DNA of 64,000 nucleotides from positions 1-64,000 of the forward strand of contig JAFSEF010000053.1 in assembly GCA_017435865.1 (NCBI GenBank), written 5' to 3'. Both the position numbers and the translations under genes were made by a program. The stretch comes from Clostridia bacterium. Its GTDB lineage: Bacteria; Bacillota; Clostridia; Oscillospirales; Acutalibacteraceae. The first letter of the stretch is position 1. Each line of letters starts with the position of its first letter. This document shows positions 48,777 through 57,548 of this stretch, piece after piece. Below the pieces are notes generated by a model. It had not been told where the DNA came from. It made no database searches and was given only the letters and a program-made list of their open reading frames with translations.

Positions 48777-50627
48777 ATGGATATAAAACAATTACGTGCC
48801 AAAGCCATGAAACTTCCGTTGACACCGGGGGTTTACATTATGAAAAATACTGAGAATGAAATTATCTATATCGGCAAGGCGAAGGCTTTGCGGAACAGAG
48901 TCAGTCAGTATTTCGGCTCTCCGCACAACCACGGAATCAAGGTACGCAGAATGGTCGAAAATGTAAACGATTTCGATTATATCCTGGTTGCCTCTGAATT
49001 TGAAGCTCTGGTGCTTGAATGTTCACTTATCAAGCAACACAGACCGAAATACAACATTCTTCTGAAGGATGACAAAGGCTACGGCTACATCAAAGTCACC
49101 AATGACGGTTGGCCGACTCTGGAAGCGGTAAAACAAAAACAGGATGACGGTGCTGTGTATTACGGCCCGTTTGCATCTGCAGGTTATGTGTCAAAAGCGG
49201 TGAGGGATGCAAAAGCGATTTTCGGATTGCCGACCTGCAATAAACACTTTCCGAAAGACATCAACCGTAACACACGTCCTTGTCTGCATTATCATATCAA
49301 AAATTGTGCTGCTGCGTGCTGCGGCAAAATGTCAGAAAGCGAATATCTTGATTCCCATAAAGATGCACTGTCGTTGCTTCTGAACGGCGGCGGTGACGTC
49401 ATGCGGAAATTGAAAACCGAAATGCAGCAGGCAGCAGAGAATCTTGAGTTTGAACGTGCCGCAAGAATGCGTGATCGCATAGCATCCATTCAGAAAACGT
49501 GGCAGAAACAGAATGTTGTTGCTGTGAAAAGCGGTCTGCAGGATGTGTTTGCCATTGCCGACGGTCGGGAAAAATCCTGTCTGACCGTGTTACGGTATTC
49601 CGAAGGGAAGCTGTATGATACGGAATGCTTTATATTGGATAAAATTGAAAATCCGCAGGAGGACAGGCTGCGTTTGTTGACGGAGTATTATACGCTGCGA
49701 GACAGTATCCCCGGGCGTATTTCCGTGGACAGCGAACCTGCCGATTGTGAATTGCTTGAAAAATGGTTGACTGAAAAACGCGGCAAAAAGTGTGAAGTCT
49801 TCATCCCCAAACAAGGGGAAGGATTGAAGCTGATTGCTCTTGCACGCGAAAATGCCACCGAAAAACTTTCAAGGTATACGGGGAAGAATGAAAAACAGTA
49901 TCGGGTGTTGGAAGATCTCGGCAAAACACTCGGATTGTCTTCAGCACCCGAATACATCGAAGCCTATGATATCTCTCATACTGCAGGTGAAGAAACGGTT
50001 GGCGGTATGATTGTTTTCAAAGACGGAAAGTCTTTCAAGAATGCTTACCGCCGTTTTGCTGTCCGCGGAATTGCAAATGATGACTGTGCAGCAATGGCAC
50101 AGGTGCTTGAAAGAAGGTTCGATGAGTATCTGAAAAGCGAGAATAAGGAAGAAGGTTTTGGCAGACTTCCCGATCTGATTCTGCTTGACGGCGGAAAAGG
50201 TGAAGTCAATGCTGTCAGGGCGGTGCTGTTGCAAAAAGGCATATCGGTTCCGGTATTCGGTATGGTCAAGGACGGAAAACACCGCACAAGAGCCATTGCG
50301 ACAAGCGGTGCTGAAATTGCCATCAATGACAATCGTGCCGTATTTACCCTTGTTGCGGATATGCAGGAGGAAGTGCACCGTTTTGCAATCACATACCATC
50401 GGCAAAAAAGAGCAAAATCCTCTTTGTCTGCAACGCTGACGCAAATTGAAGGCGTCGGTCAGACACGAGCAAAAGCATTGTTGAAACATTTCGGTACATT
50501 GGCGGCAGTGCGTGAAGCCGATCTGAATTCTTTATATGCGGTGGAAGGTTTGCCTGCACCGGTTGCAGAAAAGGTGTATGCTTTTTTTCATGAACAGGAA
50601 ACAACGGATGGTGAAGAAAATGTATAA
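48777..50627 (+). CDS. uvrC: Excinuclease ABC subunit C
   Basis: A 616-residue nucleotide-excision repair nuclease. The GIY-YIG domain (about 14-93) has GVYIMK and IIYIGKAKALRNRV; the UVR domain near 205-240 binds UvrB (AENLEFERAARMRDRIASI); the RNase H-like core has AYDISHTAGEETVG and LLDGGKGEVN; tandem HhH motifs end the protein (IEGVGQTRAKALLKHFG). AAAGGAGG precedes the ATG. It overlaps the next gene by 8 bases. Confidence 0.97.
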   Translation: MDIKQLRAKAMKLPLTPGVYIMKNTENEIIYIGKAKALRNRVSQYFGSPHNHGIKVRRMVENVNDFDYILVASEFEALVLECSLIKQHRPKYNILLKDDKGYGYIKVTNDGWPTLEAVKQKQDDGAVYYGPFASAGYVSKAVRDAKAIFGLPTCNKHFPKDINRNTRPCLHYHIKNCAAACCGKMSESEYLDSHKDALSLLLNGGGDVMRKLKTEMQQAAENLEFERAARMRDRIASIQKTWQKQNVVAVKSGLQDVFAIADGREKSCLTVLRYSEGKLYDTECFILDKIENPQEDRLRLLTEYYTLRDSIPGRISVDSEPADCELLEKWLTEKRGKKCEVFIPKQGEGLKLIALARENATEKLSRYTGKNEKQYRVLEDLGKTLGLSSAPEYIEAYDISHTAGEETVGGMIVFKDGKSFKNAYRRFAVRGIANDDCAAMAQVLERRFDEYLKSENKEEGFGRLPDLILLDGGKGEVNAVRAVLLQKGISVPVFGMVKDGKHRTRAIATSGAEIAINDNRAVFTLVADMQEEVHRFAITYHRQKRAKSSLSATLTQIEGVGQTRAKALLKHFGTLAAVREADLNSLYAVEGLPAPVAEKVYAFFHEQETTDGEENV

Positions 50628-51273
50628 AGCTGTAATATTTGATCTGGATGGTACGCTGACAGATACGCTTGATGATCTTGCGGATGCTGTCAATCATGTG
50701 TTGACGCAATATGGTTTTGCAACAAGGAGCAGGGAAGAGGTGCGTTCTTTTGTCGGGAACGGATTGTACCGTCTGATGCGGCGTTCTTTGCCGGCAGAAG
50801 TGTCAGATGCGGATGCACAGGTTTATACGCAGCAATTGACCGCCTATTATAAGGCACATGCACTGGATAAAACAAAACCTTACGAGGGTATTGTGCCGCT
50901 GTTGGAAAAACTGAATGCACGCGGCGTTGTTTGTGCTGTCGCCACCAATAAAAGAGAAACGGCGGCCGTTGATATCTGCAGGCATTTCTTCGGGGAGCTT
51001 GTTGTTCTTGTGAAGGGGGATAACGGAACGCGGCCGTTGAAACCCGACAAAGCCTGTATTGATGAGATTTTGCAGGAATTACATCTTGCAAAAGAAGATG
51101 TGCTGTATGTCGGCGATTCCGAACCTGATGCTTACACTGCACGCAATGCAGGTCTGCAAGGGGTTGGCGTTTTGTGGGGTTTTCGTTCTGCTGAACAACT
51201 TCGTGAGGCAGGTTTTGATAAATTGGCAGGCAATTGTGAAGAATTGTTTAATGTTGTTGAAAATTTCAGTTGA
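50620..51273 (+). CDS. gph: HAD-IA hydrolase, phosphoglycolate phosphatase-like
   Basis: A 217-residue HAD phosphatase. Motif I is FDLDGTLTDTLDDL, motif II VCAVATNK, motif III KPDKACI, motif IV YVGDSEPDAYTARNAG. Gph would remove 2-phosphoglycolate from damaged DNA ends, which fits the coupling to uvrC, but the substrate is inferred. ATG at 50620 with GGTGA upstream is chosen; one at 50608 is possible. Confidence 0.88.
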   Translation: MYKAVIFDLDGTLTDTLDDLADAVNHVLTQYGFATRSREEVRSFVGNGLYRLMRRSLPAEVSDADAQVYTQQLTAYYKAHALDKTKPYEGIVPLLEKLNARGVVCAVATNKRETAAVDICRHFFGELVVLVKGDNGTRPLKPDKACIDEILQELHLAKEDVLYVGDSEPDAYTARNAGLQGVGVLWGFRSAEQLREAGFDKLAGNCEELFNVVENFS

Positions 51274-51299
51274 CAAAAGCAGTCGTTTTGTGTCATAAT
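51270..51299 (+). promoter_or_regulatory. Promoter of rsmD-coaD
   Basis: TTGACA (51270-51275, overlapping the gph stop), 18-base spacer, CATAAT (51294-51299). Confidence 0.65.
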
Positions 51300-51337
51300 A
51301 AATAAAAGAATTTAATTTTTTTGAATGGGGAATTCTT

Positions 51338-51880
51338 TTGCGTGTAATTACAGGCTCCGCAAGGGGCAGGAAACTTGTTTCTCCGGACGGATATGAAGTC
51401 CGCCCGACACTCGATAAGGTCAAGGAAGGCCTGTTCAGTGCAATTCAGTTTGAAATTGAGGGAAGATCCTGTCTTGATTTGTTTGCAGGATCCGGTCAGC
51501 TCGGTATCGAGGCTTTGAGCCGCGGTGCAGCTGATTGTGTATTTGTTGATAATTCAAAAAAATCATTACAGGCAATCAATGCCAACATTGCAGCCTGTGG
51601 TTTTGCACAGCAGGCAAAGGTCGTCAGCGGCGATGCCTTGTCTTATATGCGTTCTTGTATGCAGACATTCGGCATTGTTTTTCTGGATCCGCCTTACGGG
51701 CAGAAAATGATTGACCGCGTGCTGCCGTATGTTGCAGATCATATGACGGATGGCGGTATCATCGTGTGCGAATGTGATCTGGATGAAGTGCTTCCGCAAA
51801 CGGTCGGTGCGTTTGAAATTGACCGCGAACGCAGGTATTCTCACACAAGGGTTACCATTTACAGACGTAAACAGGTGTAA
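51338..51880 (+). CDS. rsmD: 16S rRNA (guanine966-N2)-methyltransferase
   Basis: A 180-residue Rossmann methyltransferase. Features are RVITGSARGRKL at the N-terminus, DLFAGSGQLGIEALSRGA for SAM, and the catalytic FLDPPYG. The start is TTG, with GGGG 7-8 bases upstream and no ATG in a suitable place. Followed by coaD, the common pairing. Confidence 0.94.
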   Translation: MRVITGSARGRKLVSPDGYEVRPTLDKVKEGLFSAIQFEIEGRSCLDLFAGSGQLGIEALSRGAADCVFVDNSKKSLQAINANIAACGFAQQAKVVSGDALSYMRSCMQTFGIVFLDPPYGQKMIDRVLPYVADHMTDGGIIVCECDLDEVLPQTVGAFEIDRERRYSHTRVTIYRRKQV

Positions 51881-51895
51881 ATGAGGAGACAGTGT

Positions 51896-52384
51896 ATGAA
51901 AACAGCAATTTGTCCCGGCAGTTTTGATCCCGTAACTCTTGGCCATATTGATGTTATAACCAGAGCTGCCAAGGTGTTTGATAAGGTTATTGTAACCGTT
52001 CTGTACAATGCAAAAAAAAGAAATACGGGTTTGTTTGAACCTTTGGAACGTGTTGAACTGATCCGTAAAAGTGTTTCGCATCTTCCGAATGTTGAAGTTG
52101 ACTTTTATGACGGTCTGCTGGCCGACTATGCTATGAAAAAGAATGCTGTCGCAATTGTCAAAGGTTTGCGGGCGGTGTCCGATTATGAGGATGAATTTCA
52201 GCAGGCTTTGACCAATAAGCGTCTTGCACCGCAGATTGACACCATGTTCTTTGTTACGAACTCCGAATATATGTTCCTCAGTTCCAGTCTTGTTCGTGAA
52301 GTTTGTCGCTACGGCGGAGACATCAGTGCATTTGTTCCGAGTGAAATTATTGAAGATATAAAATTGAAAACCATGAATAATTAA
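51896..52384 (+). CDS. coaD: Phosphopantetheine adenylyltransferase
   Basis: A 162-residue CoaD, the fourth step of coenzyme A synthesis. ICPGSFDPVTLGH holds the T/HxGH nucleotide site, KGLRAVSDYEDEFQQA the substrate site, and FLSSSLVREVCRYGGDI the ISSTxxR-like motif. AGGAG lies 7 bases upstream of this ATG. Confidence 0.97.
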   Translation: MKTAICPGSFDPVTLGHIDVITRAAKVFDKVIVTVLYNAKKRNTGLFEPLERVELIRKSVSHLPNVEVDFYDGLLADYAMKKNAVAIVKGLRAVSDYEDEFQQALTNKRLAPQIDTMFFVTNSEYMFLSSSLVREVCRYGGDISAFVPSEIIEDIKLKTMNN

Positions 52385-52404
52385 TTTTGAAAGGTGATGT
52401 AATT

Positions 52405-52962
52405 ATGAGTGTTGAGGATTTGCTTGGTCAGATTGAAGATCTGCTCGATGAGGGAAAACCTGCGCTTATGAGCTCCGGTAAAGTCCGTGTGGATTCGGAA
52501 GCCATTCGCAGAATTATTGATGAAATCAAATTGATAATGCCTGAAGAAGTCAGACAGGCAAGAAAAATTGCTTCAGAACGCAAAGAAATTCTTGAAAAAG
52601 CACAGGCTGTTGCTGCTGCAAGAATCAAACAGGGTGAACTGCAGGCAAATCAGATGGTCGAGGAGCATGAAATCACCAAGGCTGCACAGCAGAATGCTGC
52701 TCAGATCATTTCCGAAGCAAGAGGACAGTCTGCCGATATTATTGAAAAGGCAAAGGCAAGCTCTGCTGAGATTATCAACAATGCACAGAAGTGGGCAGGC
52801 GACCTGCGTACCAGTGCAAGCAATTTCGTGGAATCTGTCATGAATGAAAGTGAGTCGATTCTCACCAAGAGCATGGAAGACTTTGCTGTCAGCCTGAACA
52901 AAGTCCGTGCTGTCAATCAGCAGCTTCATGGTTCTGCCGCCAAAAAAGCAGAAAACGAATAA
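52405..52962 (+). CDS. Coiled-coil protein downstream of coaD
   Basis: A 185-residue Ala/Glu/Lys/Gln-rich protein of unknown function that is almost all helix. A short N-terminal hairpin (MSVEDLLGQIEDLLDEG) is followed by a long coiled coil at about 45-175, similar in pattern to ATP synthase b subunits or DivIVA-type proteins, but with no membrane segment. Relatives follow coaD in many Clostridia. AAAGGTGAT lies upstream. Confidence 0.75.
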   Translation: MSVEDLLGQIEDLLDEGKPALMSSGKVRVDSEAIRRIIDEIKLIMPEEVRQARKIASERKEILEKAQAVAAARIKQGELQANQMVEEHEITKAAQQNAAQIISEARGQSADIIEKAKASSAEIINNAQKWAGDLRTSASNFVESVMNESESILTKSMEDFAVSLNKVRAVNQQLHGSAAKKAENE

Positions 52963-52984
52963 GCAATTGAACATACTTTTTCAG

Positions 52985-53015
52985 ATCACCTCATATCTTT
53001 TTGATATGAGGTGAT
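52985..53015 (+). promoter_or_regulatory. Hairpin burying the ribosome site of the DUF4830 gene
   Basis: A 13-base perfect stem ATCACCTCATATC / GATATGAGGTGAT with loop TTTTT. Its 3' arm contains the Shine-Dalgarno GAGGTGAT of the next gene. No T-run follows, so it is a poor terminator. Confidence 0.6.
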
Positions 53016-53020
53016 TGATT

Positions 53021-53506
53021 GTGTTTTGTATTCATCTGAAACCGAAACGAATCCATGTTCTGTTTGTGTTGATGTGTCTGTTTTCTTTTTCGGGCGTTGT
53101 TTTGCTGACCGCTGTGTCACCTGCAATGGTGCCGGCATCAACAGAGGTCCGCTTCCCCGGGAAAACGGCAGAGGACAGAATCGGATTTATTGAAAATTTC
53201 GGGTGGGAAGTAGAAGAAGATCCTGTTTCTGTGGAAGATGTGGTGATTCCGTCGCAGTTTGGTGATGTGTATGAGAACTACAACCGGTTGCAAATCAGAC
53301 AAGGCTTTGATCTGCAACCTTATGCAGGCAGAATGGTCAAAAAATGGACCTATGCGATTACGAATTATCCCGGTTATGCTGACAGTGCAGTGTTTGTCAG
53401 AGTCACATTGCTTGTCTGTCAGGGGATGATCATCGGCGGTGACGTCTGTTCTGTCGAGTTGGACGGTTTTATGCACGGATTTGCCTATGAAACAGCAATC
53501 GGATGA
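53021..53506 (+). CDS. DUF4830 membrane-anchored protein
   Basis: A 161-residue protein of the DUF4830 family; function unknown. One hydrophobic segment at about 11-33 anchors it or is a signal peptide. The outer domain has the family pattern TAEDRIGFIENFGWEVEEDPV, then VYENYNRLQIRQGFDL and YAITNYPGY. The start is a GTG with GAGGTGAT upstream inside a stable hairpin; TTG at 53015 is less likely. It precedes a pseudouridine synthase by 16 bases. Confidence 0.8.
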   Translation: MFCIHLKPKRIHVLFVLMCLFSFSGVVLLTAVSPAMVPASTEVRFPGKTAEDRIGFIENFGWEVEEDPVSVEDVVIPSQFGDVYENYNRLQIRQGFDLQPYAGRMVKKWTYAITNYPGYADSAVFVRVTLLVCQGMIIGGDVCSVELDGFMHGFAYETAIG

Positions 53507-53522
53507 GAAATGAGTGAAAAAT

Positions 53523-54263
53523 ATGAGTGTGGTCAGAGCCGATAAGTATCTGTCCGTTGTAAAAAATGTAACAAGAAGTGAAGCCAAAAAACTATTGCGC
53601 GCAGGTTGCATTGCCGTAAACGGGAAAGTATGCAAAAACGGAGATGCGAAAATTGATACGCAGAAAGATGAAGTTTTTTTCAATGGCCTCAGATTGGAAT
53701 GGAAAGAACATATCTATATAATGATGAATAAGCCTGCCGGTGTTGTGTCCGCATCAAAGGATCCGCATGAAAAAACCGTAACCGATCTTGTGCCCGAAGA
53801 ATTGCAACGAACGGGGTTGTTTCCTGCAGGTCGCCTCGACAAGGATACCACCGGTTTTGTGCTGATTACGGATGACGGTGTTTTTGCTCATAACATTCTT
53901 GCTCCGGGGAAACATGTGCCGAAAACATATATTGTCGGTCTGACACGTCCCGTAACGCAGCAGGAAATCAGGGAGCTTGCAGACGGTCCTGTGCTGGATG
54001 ATGAAAAACTGTTGCCGGTGTTGGTTGAATGTGAAATAAAAGACGAGACGAAATATCGTGTAATTCTACAAGAAGGACGTTATCATCAGATAAAACGAAT
54101 GTTCGCAAAACAACAGAACCCTGTTTTGTCTTTGCATCGGATCAGAATGGGCAAACTTTTTCTTGACGCACAGTTGCAGCCGGGAGAATGCAGAGAATTA
54201 ACTGACGAAGAGGTCGAGCTGATTGCGTCAAGGGATATATCTTGTGTTGAGGATGTAATGTAA
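53523..54263 (+). CDS. 16S/23S rRNA pseudouridine synthase (RsuA/RluB family)
   Basis: A 246-residue enzyme with an N-terminal S4 RNA-binding domain (VRADKYLSVVKNVTRSEAKKLL) and the RsuA-type catalytic domain, with active Asp in AGRLDKDTTG. YIMMNKPAGVVSA and GRYHQIKRMF are also typical. It isomerises a uridine in ribosomal RNA; whether it is RsuA- or RluB/F-like is not decided. The start is weakly supported: no clear ribosome site precedes the ATG. Confidence 0.92.
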   Translation: MSVVRADKYLSVVKNVTRSEAKKLLRAGCIAVNGKVCKNGDAKIDTQKDEVFFNGLRLEWKEHIYIMMNKPAGVVSASKDPHEKTVTDLVPEELQRTGLFPAGRLDKDTTGFVLITDDGVFAHNILAPGKHVPKTYIVGLTRPVTQQEIRELADGPVLDDEKLLPVLVECEIKDETKYRVILQEGRYHQIKRMFAKQQNPVLSLHRIRMGKLFLDAQLQPGECRELTDEEVELIASRDISCVEDVM

Positions 54264-54287
54264 ACTATATATATGTACATATTGGTC

Positions 54288-54346
54288 AAAATACACAATA
54301 TGCAAGTTGCTGAAAAAATGACTTGTTTTATTGTGTATTTTTTTAT
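54288..54346 (+). terminator. Long hairpin terminator
   Basis: AAATACACAAT / ATTGTGTATTT outer stem and CAAGT / ACTTG inner stem, then TTTTT. Confidence 0.75.
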
Positions 54347-54364
54347 GTTCAAGGAGCAATGTAA

Positions 54365-54446
54365 TGCAAAATGTGCAAATTTTTTTAAAAATATTGGTGC
54401 AAATTTATAAAAAACTCTTGCAATTTTAAAAAAAGCAAGGTATAAT
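54365..54446 (+). promoter_or_regulatory. Promoter of the PucR/CdaR gene with TGCAAA repeats
   Basis: TTGCAA (54418-54423), 17-base spacer, TATAAT (54441-54446). TGCAAA boxes at 54365 and TGCAAAT at 54374 and 54398 precede it in an A/T-rich stretch; they may be binding sites. Confidence 0.65.
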
Positions 54447-54497
54447 CAAAATGAATTGTTGTGATTTTGCATAAAACTAATCAGAAGGGGTTTCGTT

Positions 54498-55583
54498 ATG
54501 TCAAACAGACTTTTTCAAGGCATTGTGCATCAGATGAAGGATTCGGTTGGTCGCACCATCGGTGTGATTGATGAAAACAGTACAGTCATTGCCTGCAGTG
54601 AACTCGGTAAAATCGGTGAGGTCGTAGGTGTTACACCTGCTGCAGTTTTTTCTGCAGGACAATCTCTTGCGGCAGGCGGTTTTACTTACCGCTGTTTCGG
54701 TTCTCCCGTACAGCCCGAGTATGCGGTTTTTGTTGAAGGAGCCGATGCACTTGCTGAAAAATATGCAGCAATTATTGTTATTTCTCTTTCCAGCGTCAAG
54801 CAGTATTATGATGAAAAATATGATCGCGGAAACTTCATCAAGAATGTAATGCTTGATAACATTCTTCCCGGTGATATTTATCTGAAGGCCCGTGAACTTC
54901 ATTTTAATAATGAAGCACTTCGCTGCGTGGTGCTCATTCGTCTGGAAGAAGCCTGTGATGCATCTGTTTTTGATCTTGTGCAGTCTTTGTTCCCCGATAA
55001 GAACAAGGATTTTGTTATCAATGTAAATGAAACAGATATTGCAATCATCAAGGAAGTCTCCGCAGGTACCGAAAGCCGTGATCTTGAAAAGCTTGCAAGA
55101 AGCATTGTGGATACCCTCAGCTCCGAAACCACGGTGGCTATTGTTGCCGGCATCGGCACTGTGATCAAGGGCATCCGCGATCTGTCCCGCAGTTTCAAGG
55201 AATCTCAGGTGGCTCTTGAAGTCGGTAAGGTGTTTGATACCGAAAAGACCATTGTCAGCTACGAGAATCTCGGTATTGCAAGACTTATTTATCAGCTTCC
55301 CAGCACCCTTTGCGAAATGTTCCTGCGTGAAGTTTTCAAACGCGGTTCCATTGAAACACTTGACCACGAAACATTGTTCACCATTCAGAAGTTCTTTGAA
55401 AACAATCTGAATGTATCCGAAACATCAAGAAAGCTTTTTGTTCACAGAAATACTCTTGTTTACAGATTGGAAAAAATCCGTAAACTCACAGGTCTTGATC
55501 TTCGTGAGTTTGATGATGCCATCGTATTTAAAGTCGCTCTGATGGTCAAAAAGTATATTGACACTTCACCCATCAAGTATTAA
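54498..55583 (+). CDS. PucR/CdaR-family transcription regulator
   Basis: A 361-residue regulator. An N-terminal sensor-like domain (about 10-115, VGRTIGVIDENSTVIACSELG) is followed by a GGDEF-like middle domain (about 120-270) and a C-terminal PucR helix-turn-helix (NVSETSRKLFVHRNTLVYRLEKIRKLTG, about 310-337). Such proteins sense sugar acids, purines or amino acids and usually activate; the ligand here is unknown. AGAAGGGG lies upstream. Confidence 0.9.
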   Translation: MSNRLFQGIVHQMKDSVGRTIGVIDENSTVIACSELGKIGEVVGVTPAAVFSAGQSLAAGGFTYRCFGSPVQPEYAVFVEGADALAEKYAAIIVISLSSVKQYYDEKYDRGNFIKNVMLDNILPGDIYLKARELHFNNEALRCVVLIRLEEACDASVFDLVQSLFPDKNKDFVINVNETDIAIIKEVSAGTESRDLEKLARSIVDTLSSETTVAIVAGIGTVIKGIRDLSRSFKESQVALEVGKVFDTEKTIVSYENLGIARLIYQLPSTLCEMFLREVFKRGSIETLDHETLFTIQKFFENNLNVSETSRKLFVHRNTLVYRLEKIRKLTGLDLREFDDAIVFKVALMVKKYIDTSPIKY

Positions 55584-55649
55584 GAGCCTTTTAAGTATAG
55601 CTTGCTACAATGCAAATGAGCTCGTAAGAGAAAAAATGATTTGAAGTTT

Positions 55650-55689
55650 CGGGCAGCGGCCCGTCGGTTTTGCAAAAAACCGGGAGGTT
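55650..55689 (+). promoter_or_regulatory. Tandem hairpins in the ftsE leader
   Basis: CGGGC-AGCG-GCCCG (55650-55663), then CGGTTTT/AAAACCG (55665-55682), whose 3' arm touches the ribosome site GGGAGG. Possible control of ftsE translation. Confidence 0.4.
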
Positions 55690-55691
55690 TT

Positions 55692-56597
55692 ATGATTGAT
55701 TTTAAACATGTAACAAAAACATACAAGAATGGGACAAAAGCTCTCAATGATGTTTCATTGCACATTGACAAGGGGGAATTTGTCTTTATTCTCGGTGCTT
55801 CGGGTGCAGGTAAAAGTACATTCCTGAAAACGCTGATGCGTGAAGAATTGCCCACATCGGGTTCTGTGAAAGTCAACGGTATTGATCTGATCAGTATCAA
55901 ACCGAGAAAAATTCCGTATTTCCGCAGAACACTCGGCATCGTTTTTCAGGATTTCCGTTTGATTCCGACCATGACAGTGTATGACAATGTCGCATTTGCC
56001 ATGTACTGCACAGGTGCCAGAGCAAAAGAGATTTCCAGACGTGTTGCCTATGCACTCAGCCTTGTCGGTCTGAGCCAGAAGGCACGTAATTATCCCAATG
56101 AGCTTTCCGGCGGTGAGCAACAGCGTGTTGCTCTTGCAAGAGCACTTGTCAACAAGGCAGAAATTATCATCGCGGACGAACCCACCGGTAACATTGACCC
56201 TGAAATGTCCCGTGAAATCGTCGATCTGCTCAATCATCTGAACAAAAACAACGGTACAACCATCGTCATGGTAACACATGAACATGAACTGATCAAGCAG
56301 TACAATAAGCGTGTTATCACCATCAAGGACGGTTGTGTTGTGTCTGATACTGCACATCCCGAAATTGCTGCAGGTATGCAGAATAACGGTGAAGTGAATG
56401 TAGCTTCTTCTGCAGGTTTTTATCATCCGCCTGTTGAAAAAGTCGAAATTGAAAACTTCCTGCAGAGTTACGGTTCCGCTGATGATCAGTTTGCCGATAT
56501 CAGCGACGGTGCAGAACTTGCAGGTTCCAATGGTGCCGATTTACGTTCTTCGGGCGTGTCCGATGCTTCTGCATCGAATAAAAAGGTATCGGATTAA
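55692..56597 (+). CDS. ftsE: Cell division ATPase FtsE
   Basis: A 301-residue ATPase that with FtsX controls septal or lateral peptidoglycan hydrolases. Walker A is GASGAGKST (35-43), the signature is LSGGEQQRVALARAL, Walker B is IIIADEPTGNIDPE. It carries a ~70-residue C-terminal extension (Ser/Gly/Asp-rich, no clear fold) beyond the usual ~230. GGGAGG precedes the ATG. First gene of ftsE-ftsX-envC. Confidence 0.95.
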   Translation: MIDFKHVTKTYKNGTKALNDVSLHIDKGEFVFILGASGAGKSTFLKTLMREELPTSGSVKVNGIDLISIKPRKIPYFRRTLGIVFQDFRLIPTMTVYDNVAFAMYCTGARAKEISRRVAYALSLVGLSQKARNYPNELSGGEQQRVALARALVNKAEIIIADEPTGNIDPEMSREIVDLLNHLNKNNGTTIVMVTHEHELIKQYNKRVITIKDGCVVSDTAHPEIAAGMQNNGEVNVASSAGFYHPPVEKVEIENFLQSYGSADDQFADISDGAELAGSNGADLRSSGVSDASASNKKVSD

Positions 56598-56612
56598 CGG
56601 AGGGCACGAAAG

Positions 56613-57548
56613 ATGAAAAGAAGAGGTAGTATTCGTTATCTTATTTCCGAAGGTTTCCGCAATCTTCATGTAAACCGTCTTATGTCGGTCGCATCCGTTG
56701 CTGTTCTCGTTGCTTGTCTTGTTATGATCGGTAGTGCCGTTTTGCTGTTTCTGAACGTCGATGTTGCCGTTGAAAAAGTCGGTCAGCAGAATATCATTAT
56801 GGTTTTTGTTTAAGATACGGCGGATGAAACAAGCAGGGAAACAAATCTTTCCGATATGCAGAACAAACTGCAGATGATTGATAATATTTCCGATATCTCG
56901 CTTGTCAGACGTGAAGAAGGATTTGAGGACATTCTTGATGACCTCGAAGGCAATGCCTCTGTTTTGTCGGAAGCAGATTCTTCATTCCTGCCTGATGCAT
57001 TCCGCATCACCGTCAAGGATATGAATCTTTTTAATGATACTGTCAATGCCGTTGCTGCTGTGCCGGGTATTCTGCATGTGCGTCAGAATTCTGATCTTGC
57101 ATACCGTTTGCAGCATATCAGCCAGGCAATCACCTACATCAGCCTCGGTATTATCGTGTTGTTGCTTTTGGTTGCTTTGTTTATCATCGCAAACACAATC
57201 CGTATCACCATGCATTCCAGAAGACTTGAAATCAGCATTATGAAAGCTGTCGGTGCAACCAATTGGTTCATCAGAACTCCCTTCCTGGTGGAAGGCATTG
57301 TGCTGGGTACCATTGCCGCAATTCTGAGTCTCGGTTTGTTGTTTGCTCTTTACACACTTGCAGGTACCGCTCTGCAGAATGTGTTCAGTATTTTCAATTC
57401 TGATGTGATTCCGTTTGCCAATTATGTACTGCCTATTTTTGGCGGCTTCCTTGCAATCAGTGTCATCACAGGCGGCCTGGGAAGTATTTTCAGTATCGGT
57501 AAATATCTCAAAGAACAGGGAGGCGTTGTGCTCAATGAAGAAGAATAA
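56613..57548 (+). pseudogene. ftsX: ftsX interrupted by an in-frame TAA
   Basis: Cell division permease FtsX, split in one frame by a single TAA at 56811-56813 (codon 67). The first part (66 codons) has SEGFRNLHVNRLMSVASVAVLVACLVMIG with TM1 and ends IIMVFV. The second part continues without frameshift: outer domain, then three membrane helices (ITYISLGIIVLLLLVALFI, GIVLGTIAAILSLGLLFALYT, YVLPIFGGFLAISVITGG) with the MHSRRLEISIMKAVGAT motif. No ribosome site precedes the next ATG (56856). Without the stop the protein would have 311 residues, a normal FtsX length. ftsE and envC look intact, so a sequencing error, a recent mutation or read-through must be considered. Confidence 0.85.

Noticed and set aside
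56811-56813. Genome-wide reassignment of TAA to a sense codon to explain ftsX
   Set aside because: Many genes in the window end in TAA at the expected length, so TAA is a normal stop here.
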